A DNA stretch of 7,833 nt from Steroidobacteraceae bacterium (GCA_025927665.1 JAICKZ010000152.1:1-7833); one strand, 5' to 3'; numbered from the stretch's first letter, positions 1 to 6,500 are shown. The notes: a model not told the origin generated them from the letters alone. A program made the numbers and translations.

Positions 1-1112
1 AACGTGACTTTCTTTAAAAGACCGGTAGGCCAGTAATCAAAAATAGTGGTTTCGGTTCCCACGGTACGTGATGCCAAGCGTTGACGAGCATCATAAGCCA
101 GTGTGGTCAACACTCCATTGGCATCGGTAATGGTCAATGGTTGGCCATTGACGTTATAGGTGTTGAACGTCGTGACTTGGCCCACTGCATTGGTGATCGT
201 ATTGATCTGGCCACATTGATAACCGGTATTGCAGGTGTAGTACGTGTAGGTGGTGACATCATTCACATCGGTACGCGGACCATCGACGGTGAGTACCTGA
301 CCATAGTTGTTATACGTGTACGTGGTGGTGCGAGACACACCATTCACCGGATCAGCTACTGTTTTGGTTAATTGGTTGCCACTGGGATCGTAGGTATACG
401 AAGTGGTCTTGACCGGTGTGCCGGTAGCACCGTTACCCGCATACACGGAAATACTCATTGGTAAATGATACGTCGCATGCCATGTCGTCGTGATCGTGCG
501 GGCTTGTGCAGTGTTATAGGCCTCAGTACGACTGAGTTCTAATCCCCGATTATCATCATACGTGTAATTCGTGACATTGCCGTTGTAATCGGTGCGGCTA
601 GATACATAGCCTTGTAGATCATAAGTCGTAGCTTTGCCTTCCTGACAAGTTGGACATTGCGATCCGGAGATGCCAGTCACTAGATTGCGATCTCCATAGC
701 GGCCAAAGGTAAAGGTTCGCACTGCCCCTAATGGGTCGGTCACCGTCACACTGCCATCAGCGTTATAGACCAGGGTGGTATTACCAGCATTCCCCGCTTC
801 ATAGGTGCTCGTGGCACGACCTTGGGTATCATAACCCCAGGTGGAAAAGCGATTGCCATTCTCATCAATCAATCCTGTCATAGCATTAGGGAACGAGGGA
901 TTCTCATACAGATACGTCTGTGTCGTGCCATCAGTTTGTGTCACGGTACTCAAGCGGCCTTGCGCATCGTATCCATATTGAACTGTTGGTGGCGTGGACT
1001 GTGCGTGTGCGAACGGTGCGATCACACTTGTCAACACACCACTTAGTAGTAGTGTCATCATCGCACGTAAGGATGCATTGGATTGTGTATTCATCATTGC
1101 CTCATTTGCCAT
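1..1112 (-). CDS. Exported Rhs/YD-repeat shell protein, 3' end beyond window
   Basis: I translated this frame by hand from 1112 to the left edge: 370 codons without a stop, so the C-terminus is missing. A signal peptide is clear: hydrophobic residues about 19-35, then an AHA-QS cleavage site near residue 37. YD repeats begin almost at once (YGYDAQGRLSTV at 47-57) and continue through the fragment (WGYDTQGRA, YTYDPSGNQL, YTYNNYGQVL, YDARQRLAS). The SQCPTC motif (151-156) and ARTITTTWH (204-212) are typical of Rhs shells from beta/gammaproteobacteria. The family builds a hollow beta-shell that encloses a C-terminal effector; whether this one carries an effector is not visible. No DUF6531-like head is present, although three upstream genes encode that part. 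GGAG (1120-1123) sits 7 nt before the chosen ATG. Two further ATGs at codons 6-7 follow a GAGG and are alternative starts. Sure of YD-repeat identity, less sure of the exact start. Confidence 0.9.
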   Translation of the reverse strand, partial: MANEAMMNTQSNASLRAMMTLLLSGVLTSVIAPFAHAQSTPPTVQYGYDAQGRLSTVTQTDGTTQTYLYENPSFPNAMTGLIDENGNRFSTWGYDTQGRATSTYEAGNAGNTTLVYNADGSVTVTDPLGAVRTFTFGRYGDRNLVTGISGSQCPTCQEGKATTYDLQGYVSSRTDYNGNVTNYTYDDNRGLELSRTEAYNTAQARTITTTWHATYHLPMSISVYAGNGATGTPVKTTSYTYDPSGNQLTKTVADPVNGVSRTTTYTYNNYGQVLTVDGPRTDVNDVTTYTYYTCNTGYQCGQINTITNAVGQVTTFNTYNVNGQPLTITDANGVLTTLAYDARQRLASRTVGTETTIFDYWPTGLLKKVT

Positions 1113-1171
1113 AGTGGCACTCCGATCAACCAAACCTGATTCTGAAAATAAAGTGGGAATAACTTAGTCAT
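1094..1171 (-). CDS. Possible 25-codon coupling ORF between head 3 and shell gene
   Basis: A short frame (MTKLFPLYFQNQ…) starts at an ATG overlapping the TGA of the preceding gene as ATGA. It ends in a TGA that overlaps the in-frame ATG-ATG pair near the start of the shell gene. It therefore bridges the only sizeable gap (55 nt) in the tandem block. The peptide is short and resembles nothing I know. If real, its likely role is translational: carrying ribosomes from one gene to the next. It has no convincing ribosome-binding site of its own and could be chance, or a leftover of the ATGA junction duplicated with the upstream gene. Confidence 0.2.
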   Translation of the reverse strand: MTKLFPLYFQNQVWLIGVPLWQMRQ

Positions 1172-2361
1172 TGCCGTGTCACCGTAAAGAGATGACCTTG
1201 CGTGTCATAAGTGAAAGTTAATTGATGACCAAACGAATCATTTACATTGCTCAATAGGCCAGATGTATCGTAGTTCATGGTCTGCACCACGCCACTACGT
1301 GATGTGACACTCAGCAGTCGACCGTTCGCATCGTATTGCTCAATGTTGTCGTTGCTGTCAGTGACGGTGAAGCCTGAAGTAGTCTTCTGAAGCTTTAGAT
1401 TAAGGCCAGGAGGATTAACAACCGCGCCACTTCCATCAATGATGAAGCGAATCAATTGACCATCGTCGCGATTGACATCATATGCAATCGGCGTGGATTG
1501 GTGGTCCAATCTTGCACCCGGTATATTCAGATATACATTTAAAGAAGCAACAATTGATCCATTCTTAATTAACTGACAGTTGCCACCAGAATACAAAGCT
1601 GTCGCTCCAAGCCAATTAGAATGAACACCTTGGATATCTGCAAAGCCGGCAGTACAGGCTGTAGTTGCATCGGAATACAAAGACGACGTATTCACCGACT
1701 TGATATAGGCACGCATATCTACAGTCGAATACTTTGTAAGTATATTTCGAGCGAAACTGTGACGCCAATGAGTACTTAGATCGCCTGTACCACTGGCAGC
1801 ACCATCGTAGTAATGCTGGAAGGACAATCCTCCCATCGTAGATGAATGATCAGTATAGGTATCAAATACCGCGCCTGTGGAGGGCGAAATAGGATCCACC
1901 AACGAATTGTTCTTGGCATCGCAGGAAATACATTGTTGAGGGGACAAATGTCCATCGACAAAATAACCTGCAGTAGCAGACCAGAAATTACCAGAGCTAG
2001 AAATCGTGTCATGCAAAACTACTTGTCCACTTTGAGTGTTATGTATTGCAAAATCCATGAAGCATCCACCCTCGTGTGGGCCGGACGCATTTATTTGGTC
2101 AACCACCCAACCAGGGTCAAACTTTACGAAAGCTAGGAATACAGGCTTATAAGCAGTGCATGCATCCTGAGGGGTCAATTGAAGTGTTGAGCATTGACTA
2201 AAATCAGGCGGAATACTGCCATAGCATACAGAATAGAAAGTTGTTGGAGCCGAATGAGCTGGGACGCAATTAAAGATTGACCACAAAAAAACCACTAAGA
2301 ACGCAAACTGTATTCTTGGGGCATGGGCTGTCTGGCGCCCTTCCATATTTTTAATCCTCAT
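1168..2361 (-). CDS. Exported DUF6531-like/YD head protein 3
   Basis: A 397-residue member of the tandem trio. The N-terminus has a hydrophobic signal segment (about 18-33) and likely cleavage near AHS-AP (37). A distinct head (about 38-143) has cysteines at 46, 57, 68 and 100. The QCxxC hinge follows (C144, C147), then the conserved core from DPISPSTGAVFDT (156) through HWRHSFARN, TACTAGF, AYDVNRDDGQLIRF and GFTVTDSNDNIEQYD. It ends with two YD units and stops after VTRQ. A canonical Rhs protein would continue into many more YD repeats, so only the front of an Rhs protein is encoded. Its ATG overlaps the TGA of the preceding gene as ATGA. A better-spaced start exists five codons in (2346), with GAGG at 2356-2359. 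The core is AT-rich compared with its middle paralog. The head's target is unknown; it may pair with the shell protein encoded next. Confidence 0.88.
   Translation of the reverse strand: MRIKNMEGRQTAHAPRIQFAFLVVFLWSIFNCVPAHSAPTTFYSVCYGSIPPDFSQCSTLQLTPQDACTAYKPVFLAFVKFDPGWVVDQINASGPHEGGCFMDFAIHNTQSGQVVLHDTISSSGNFWSATAGYFVDGHLSPQQCISCDAKNNSLVDPISPSTGAVFDTYTDHSSTMGGLSFQHYYDGAASGTGDLSTHWRHSFARNILTKYSTVDMRAYIKSVNTSSLYSDATTACTAGFADIQGVHSNWLGATALYSGGNCQLIKNGSIVASLNVYLNIPGARLDHQSTPIAYDVNRDDGQLIRFIIDGSGAVVNPPGLNLKLQKTTSGFTVTDSNDNIEQYDANGRLLSVTSRSGVVQTMNYDTSGLLSNVNDSFGHQLTFTYDTQGHLFTVTRQ
2356..2359 (-). promoter_or_regulatory. Ribosome-binding site pointing to an internal start at 2346
   Basis: GAGG lies 9 nt before the ATG at 2346-2344 but overlaps the first codons of the ATGA-coupled start at 2361, so it cannot serve that start. 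Either start leaves the signal peptide intact. The 2346 start would shorten the protein by five residues. Confidence 0.45.
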
Positions 2362-3596
2362 TGCCGTGTCACCGCTGATAAATGACCCTGCACGTCATAA
2401 CTGAAAGTCAGTTGATGACCGAATGAATCACTGACATTGTTCAATCGACCAAACGTATCGTAATGCATGGTTTGAACAACACCGCTACGTGAAGTAATGG
2501 ATAACAACTTACCATTCGTATAGTGTTGCTCAACGTTGTCGTTGCTGTCAGTAACTGTGAAGCCCGAGGCTGTTTGCGTGAGCTGCAATGAAATGCCGGG
2601 TGGCGGAGCGATGGTGGAGCCCGACAACACAAAACTGATGGACTGACCGTCATCACGGATCACGTCATAACCAATCAGCACACTGGTGTTGGGCGCAGGC
2701 GTGGGCGGCGCGTTGTACAGAATGGGTAACGTGGCCACCGTGGTGGTGCCTACACTGATGGCACAGGCACCATTCACATAGTTGGCGCTGGCGTTATTCC
2801 ATGTGCTGATACGGCCTTTGATTTCCGCAAAACCGCTGGTACAGGCCGTGGCTTCATCGTTGTAGAGCGACGAATTATCGGGGCTGGCCACGTAAGGTTG
2901 ATACGCCGTGCTTGAATAGCGCGGCACAACAGTACGCGTGAAGTTATGCCGCCACCCGGTGCTGATGTCGGCACCGCTGGTATCCATGCTGTTGTAAAAG
3001 CGGTTGAAATTAACGGTGCTGGATAGATGACTGTTATCCGTCATCGTATCGAACATCGCGCCGCTGGCAGGATTGATGGGATGGGCAAGCGGCGCTTGTA
3101 CATTGCAGGTACCGCATTGTGCGGGCGGTGGGGGCGGCGCGGAAATGTAGGTTTGACAGCCACCATCAGGATTTGTTTTCCACGTTACAGCATTATATTG
3201 GTTGTAGTCTGTATATGCTGTTCCGTTTATTCTCCAATACTCATGAACATGAATGTACCGGCCATCCTGATAAGCTGGAAAATTTCCGATTACCGGATAG
3301 GTGTTAACTGTAAAGGTGCAAGCAAATGATGAACTAGTACATACACCCGTACCTCCTTGACAATCATTAGCATTAGTATCCGATGCATTACACCACGCCA
3401 CTTGAGCATCAATCGCTGCGTTAGCACTGAGTTGCCACCCGCCTTGATTCGTTACAATTGCCCACTGATAACACTGGCTCGATGCACTCGCATTCATGCT
3501 AAAGGTGAAAACACCGCACAACATCATTAACGAGCGTAGCAAAATGATCCAGCGCCATCTCACCGTGCCACACCGATGAAGGAATGTCCTTTTCAT
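2358..3596 (-). CDS. Exported DUF6531-like/YD head protein 2
   Basis: A 412-residue paralog. The signal peptide has a hydrophobic stretch at about 17-33 and cleavage near ASA-S (38). The head (about 40-150) has six cysteines (42, 69, 79, 86, 93, 147) and no family I recognise. A five-proline linker (154-158) leads to the QCxxC hinge (C161, C164). The core runs from HPINPASGAMFDT (172) through GWRHNFTRT, TACTSGF, YDVIRDDGQSISF and GFTVTDSNDNVEQ to two YD units ending VTRQ. Its start codon shares one base with the TAA of the upstream gene (TAATG), with GGAG 10 nt before it; its TGA overlaps the next ATG (ATGA). The core is clearly GC-richer than the equivalent cores of both neighbours, and composition falls sharply at the proline linker, suggesting a mosaic origin. 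Exported Rhs-head identity is well supported; the role is inferred. Confidence 0.88.
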   Translation of the reverse strand: MKRTFLHRCGTVRWRWIILLRSLMMLCGVFTFSMNASASSQCYQWAIVTNQGGWQLSANAAIDAQVAWCNASDTNANDCQGGTGVCTSSSFACTFTVNTYPVIGNFPAYQDGRYIHVHEYWRINGTAYTDYNQYNAVTWKTNPDGGCQTYISAPPPPPAQCGTCNVQAPLAHPINPASGAMFDTMTDNSHLSSTVNFNRFYNSMDTSGADISTGWRHNFTRTVVPRYSSTAYQPYVASPDNSSLYNDEATACTSGFAEIKGRISTWNNASANYVNGACAISVGTTTVATLPILYNAPPTPAPNTSVLIGYDVIRDDGQSISFVLSGSTIAPPPGISLQLTQTASGFTVTDSNDNVEQHYTNGKLLSITSRSGVVQTMHYDTFGRLNNVSDSFGHQLTFSYDVQGHLSAVTRQ

Positions 3597-4978
3597 TACC
3601 TTGTCACTCCATTCAAATGTCCCTGTGCGTCATAACTCAAAGTAAGTTGATGGCCGAAAGAATCAACAACACCGCTCAAGCGTCCCGACCCATCGTAGTT
3701 CATGGTTTGCACCACACCACTGCGCGAGGTGACATTGAGCAAGCGACCATTGCTGTCGTATTGCTCGATGTTGTCGCTGTTGTCAGTGACAGTGAAGCCA
3801 GTTGATGTTTGTTGTAACTTCAGACTGATGCCAGGCGGTGCAACGATTGACCCACTATTGACGATGAAACGAATCAACTGACTATCATCGCGGATGACAT
3901 CATACGCAACAGGTTGTGGTGAGGGGGCGAGATTGTTGCCGGTGGCATATATCGGTATGGTTCCAATCGATACGCCATTTTTGCTCAGTACGCAATTGCC
4001 ACTCACATAACTGGCTGTAACATCTGTCCATGTCAATACACGCGATTGAATCTGTGGAAATCCATTGGTACAGGCCGTAACAGGATCAGCGTATTGAGAA
4101 GAATAATCTGGTGACTGCAGATACTGTTGTATATCAATCGTAGAATACTTCACAATCACATTGCGACTATAACTATGTCGCCAACCATTACTCACATCGG
4201 TATTACTAATGGCTGTACTGTTATAGAAACGTTTGAAGGGCGATGCAGTCGTAGTCAGCGTATCATCATTAAATGTGTCAAACACGGCGCCAGAAGCTGG
4301 ATTAATTGGATGTCCAACTGAGTTCGCGTCACACGAGTTGCATTGCGGCCGAGAAGGCGGGATTGTTTTAGTGAAGTACTTTATTGCTATACAAGCACTA
4401 GTTGTAGCGTCCCAATCATAACCAACTTTGCAATAGCATGCGGGATCAGTGCCGACCCCTATATGATCTGTAGTCACACTGTCATAGCACCCACACGTAA
4501 CTAAATGACGTGGTCCTGAGTCCACTATATTTCCTGCAATATTTGTCAGAACACTATTATTGGGGAATGATGCATCTGTTTGATTTGGTGTATCTGCGAT
4601 TAATCCAATATCACATTTAGCTACAAAGACTCCATGTGCGGCGGCAAAACGATTACAAGCATCAGTATCAACTATCTGCATGTCAATGGGTTTGGAGAAC
4701 GAAACCTTCACGCCCATACCATCAGTGCTCTGACACCAATCAAGTTGATGCCTAGAGGCTGGATTGTTGGAACCAAGAAAGCTTGCAGATACTGAATTAT
4801 TGACAAGTGAGCAAATAAGCAAAATCAAAAGCGCATCATATCTACTCACCATAGAGGGTTTACCCATTCTTATTGAATGAGGTGATGATTGCATTGATGA
4901 GGAACGGTTATTCTCATCCTGCAAGAACCTATACCACCACTTCTTAACCGTTGCTTGCATTACTTTGCTCCTATCCAT
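3596..4978 (-). CDS. Exported DUF6531-like/YD head protein 1
   Basis: The first and longest of the trio, 460 residues from the first ATG. A start at codon 7 (4960) is more likely because AGGAG lies 7 nt before it. A hydrophobic signal segment is at about 48-60 with cleavage near VSA-S (65), preceded by an unusually long basic and polar extension. The head (66-205) has eight cysteines (82, 108, 122, 162, 164, 181, 183, 196) including CGC and CYC motifs, which suggests disulfide bonding after export. Next come the QCxxC hinge (C213, C216) and a core from HPINPASGAVFDT (223) with GWRHSYSRN, TACTNGF, YDVIRDDSQLIRF and GFTVTDNSDNIEQYD, then two YD units ending VTR. It stops one codon earlier than its paralogs because TAA stands where they have CAA. 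The gene lies 13 nt after the FnIII gene and overlaps the next by one base. Confidence 0.88.
   Translation of the reverse strand: MDRSKVMQATVKKWWYRFLQDENNRSSSMQSSPHSIRMGKPSMVSRYDALLILLICSLVNNSVSASFLGSNNPASRHQLDWCQSTDGMGVKVSFSKPIDMQIVDTDACNRFAAAHGVFVAKCDIGLIADTPNQTDASFPNNSVLTNIAGNIVDSGPRHLVTCGCYDSVTTDHIGVGTDPACYCKVGYDWDATTSACIAIKYFTKTIPPSRPQCNSCDANSVGHPINPASGAVFDTFNDDTLTTTASPFKRFYNSTAISNTDVSNGWRHSYSRNVIVKYSTIDIQQYLQSPDYSSQYADPVTACTNGFPQIQSRVLTWTDVTASYVSGNCVLSKNGVSIGTIPIYATGNNLAPSPQPVAYDVIRDDSQLIRFIVNSGSIVAPPGISLKLQQTSTGFTVTDNSDNIEQYDSNGRLLNVTSRSGVVQTMNYDGSGRLSGVVDSFGHQLTLSYDAQGHLNGVTR
4968..4972 (-). promoter_or_regulatory. Ribosome-binding site supporting start at 4960
   Basis: AGGAG stands 7 nt before the ATG at 4960-4958, an almost ideal spacing. 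The first ATG (4978) has only a weaker AGG five bases upstream. This favours a protein six residues shorter than the longest frame. ATGs closer to the signal peptide (4867, 4852) have no visible ribosome-binding site. Confidence 0.6.
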
Positions 4979-4991
4979 GTTGCCTGTGTAA

Positions 4992-6107
4992 TCACTGCCG
5001 ATTCAGTGTAGTCACATTTCCATTGGCATCATAGGTGTAAATAATGGTTGATCCATCAGAACCACTGGCTTGAGTGATTCGTCCTAAGTTGTCATAGCTA
5101 TAGGTGTAAGTGATGGGCCCAAATTGGGTGGTTGCACTGACAGTGCTGGAGTAATTGCTTAAGTTACCGGCAGCATCCGTCGCACGAACTCGATAGCTAT
5201 AACTGGTAGCATTTGTAAGTCCAGTATTGCTGAGTGTTGTTGTTGTCGGTGTGCCAATTTGTGCAAAGGTAGTGCAACTTGCACCACTGCAACGCTCTAC
5301 TTTGTACCCCATCACGCCAACATTATCAGTCGAGGCAGTCCAATTGAGATTGATTTGCGTACTTGAAACCACGCTTGCAATAAGATTAGTGGGCGCACTC
5401 GGTGCAATCGTATCCGCTGCTGCCTGCGTAGTTGCATTGACGATGCTTGAATAACTACTCAGATTACCTGCTGCATCATTGGCCCTGACTCGATAACGAT
5501 ACGTCGTTGCTGCAGTCCGTCCCGTATCGACAGTACTTGTAGTAGCAGGTGTACCAATTTGTGCAAACGTCGTGCAACTTGCACCGGTGCAGCGCTCGAC
5601 TTTGTAGCCAGTGATGCCGACATTATCGGTCGACGCAGTCCAACTGAGATTGATTTGTGTTGATGATACCGCAGTGGCGCTCAGTGCCGTTGGCGCACTC
5701 GGTGCAGTCGTATCTGCTTGTGCCTGCGTAGTTGCATTGACGATGCTTGAATAATCACTGAGATTACCTGCCGCATCATTGGCTCTGACTCGATAACGAT
5801 AGGTCGTCGCCGCAGTCCGTCCCGTATCAACCGTGCTTGCGGTAGCAGGGGTACCAATTTGTGCAAACGCCGTACAACTTGCACCCGTGCAGCGCTCGAC
5901 TTTGTAACCAGTCACACCCACATCATCAGTAGAAGCAGTCCAACTTAAATTGATCTGGGTAGCAGAGATGACCGTTGCAACAAGATTATTTGGTGCGGTG
6001 GGTGGAGAAGTATCGGCAAGTGCCAATGCACCGATCAGTGGAGAGCCCAACATCGCGATTAAGAAGATGCATCGCAATAGTCGACGCCCTATTCCATGAA
6101 ACTCCAT
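4992..6107 (-). CDS. Exported protein with three fibronectin type III domains and a terminal YD repeat
   Basis: 371 residues, the first gene after the promoter. The signal peptide (hydrophobic about 10-29, cleavage ALA-D at 31) follows an ATG with GGGG five bases upstream. Three FnIII domains of exactly 100 residues (32-131, 132-231, 232-331) each start with a DT.(A/P)P.AP linker and contain the strand motifs INL(S/N)WTASTD(D/N)VG, GYKVERC and YRVRA.DAAGNLS. Each has a CxGASC pair that could form a small disulfide loop. The last 40 residues (332-371) are two YD units ending LNRQ. FnIII arrays commonly mediate binding to surfaces, carbohydrate or other proteins. Stopping inside a YD chain is odd for an Rhs relative, but matches how the three following head proteins stop. 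It is probably co-transcribed with them (13-nt gap). It may act as a fourth kind of head or an adhesive partner; that is inference. Confidence 0.9.
   Translation of the reverse strand: MEFHGIGRRLLRCIFLIAMLGSPLIGALALADTSPPTAPNNLVATVISATQINLSWTASTDDVGVTGYKVERCTGASCTAFAQIGTPATASTVDTGRTAATTYRYRVRANDAAGNLSDYSSIVNATTQAQADTTAPSAPTALSATAVSSTQINLSWTASTDNVGITGYKVERCTGASCTTFAQIGTPATTSTVDTGRTAATTYRYRVRANDAAGNLSSYSSIVNATTQAAADTIAPSAPTNLIASVVSSTQINLNWTASTDNVGVMGYKVERCSGASCTTFAQIGTPTTTTLSNTGLTNATSYSYRVRATDAAGNLSNYSSTVSATTQFGPITYTYSYDNLGRITQASGSDGSTIIYTYDANGNVTTLNRQ
5115..6014 (-). repeat. Three direct 300-bp FnIII-coding repeats
   Basis: Units lie at 6014-5715, 5714-5415 and 5414-5115, with no length difference between them. 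The first two are the most alike at DNA level, sharing long identical runs around 5434-5640 and 5734-5940; the third is more diverged. Long direct repeats like these could change copy number by recombination. Confidence 0.9.
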
Positions 6108-6179
6108 AGCTACCCCACTGACTTGCTTTGTGTGCTGATGTTGATGTTGATTGCTTAAAGATGAACAATCCTTAAAACA

Positions 6180-6208
6180 ACTATACGGAGTAGTACGCTT
6201 AGCGTCAA
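6180..6208 (-). promoter_or_regulatory. Sigma70-like promoter for the Rhs/FnIII cluster
   Basis: On the minus strand, TTGACG (6208-6203) and TATAGT (6185-6180) are separated by exactly 17 bp. The match to the sigma70 consensus is close, 5 of 6 in each box by my reading (TTGACA, TATAAT). Transcription would begin near 6173, giving a leader of about 65 nt before the FnIII start codon. It lies in the only substantial gene-free stretch of the window, between the transfer genes and the Rhs cluster. Confidence 0.7.
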
Positions 6209-6214
6209 TACGCC

Positions 6215-6240
6215 ATTAACAACAAAGTGTTATTAATAAC
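6215..6240. promoter_or_regulatory. Inverted repeat and palindrome upstream of the promoter, possible operator
   Basis: ATTAACAAC (6215-6223) and GTTATTAAT (6229-6237) form an inverted repeat with one mismatch and a 5-bp spacer. The right arm is also part of a perfect 12-bp palindrome, GTTATTAATAAC (6229-6240). The elements begin 7 bp upstream of the -35 box, where an activator or AT-rich UP-type contact would sit. The regulator is unknown. Confidence 0.4.
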
Positions 6241-6266
6241 CATAGACCAATATGATTAGAAGGCTG

Positions 6267-6500
6267 CTAATCTGGATTATTTATTTGTTTAATCTTACGC
6301 TGCCTTTGAAATCCTCTGTCTTTTGAAACAAAGGATTCGAGCATATGCGGAATCAATCCAGTGACTTCCACTGTTTCACCATGAAGCTGTGAATGTAATG
6401 CTGCATAGTGTTCTAGTTGCTCTTTAAGCACGACAGGCATTGAGATGGTGACCTTCACCGATTCTGTTTTTGGTAGCGGACCTAAGCGAAGTTTTGTCAT
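6267..6500 (-). CDS. DUF2274-type small protein following trbI
   Basis: 77 residues. Size, sequence (LRLGPLPKTESVKVTI near the N-terminus) and position directly after trbI match the DUF2274 proteins that often close trb operons on conjugative elements; their function is not established. A strand-helix-helix layout can be read: KVTISMP (16-22), a helix over about 23-41, and a second helix over about 46-60. This resembles a ribbon-helix-helix DNA-binding fold, so a regulatory role is possible but unproven. The start is set by the ATGA overlap with trbI and by GAGG five bases upstream. After its stop comes the 159-bp intergenic region with the promoter for the Rhs cluster. DUF2274 assignment is from memory of the family and context. 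Confidence 0.8.
   Translation of the reverse strand: MTKLRLGPLPKTESVKVTISMPVVLKEQLEHYAALHSQLHGETVEVTGLIPHMLESFVSKDRGFQRQRKIKQINNPD

Larger units (their letters stand above)
1168..4312 (-). repeat. Three tandem paralogous DUF6531-like/YD cores
   Basis: Homologous blocks of about 240 codons occur at 4312-3596, 3083-2358 and 1896-1168, each from the (H/D)PI(N/S)P.(S/T)GA.FDT motif to the stop. They share order, length and many identical stretches (GFTVTD.(N/S)DN.EQ, SRSGVVQTM.YD, DSFGHQLT..YD.QGHL). The sequence between blocks is each gene's own signal peptide and head. The arrangement points to tandem duplication with head replacement or divergence. Confidence 0.85.

Noticed and set aside
81..371. 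Plus-strand open frames across the window, such as 81-371, 1846-2136, 3027-3329, 5227-5454 and 6709-7011
   Set aside because: They lie opposite well-supported minus-strand genes, have no recognisable domains or plausible starts, and disappear as explanations once the minus-strand frames are read.
1113..1170. A separate promoter for the shell gene
   Set aside because: I found no convincing -35/-10 pair with normal spacing in this short gap; co-transcription with the head genes is simpler.
1168..4978. The three head genes as fragments of one Rhs gene broken by frameshifts
   Set aside because: Each has its own signal peptide, head and full core, and each ends at the same repeat position, so they are parallel paralogs and not successive pieces of one gene.
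5115..6014. Regular direct repeats as a possible CRISPR array
   Set aside because: The period is 300 bp, there are no short spacers, and the units are coding FnIII domains in one frame.
6254..6272. Hairpin GATTAG-N7-CTAATC at the stop of the DUF2274-type gene as a terminator
   Set aside because: The stem is only 6 bp and AT-rich, and no run of U follows in the minus-strand transcript.
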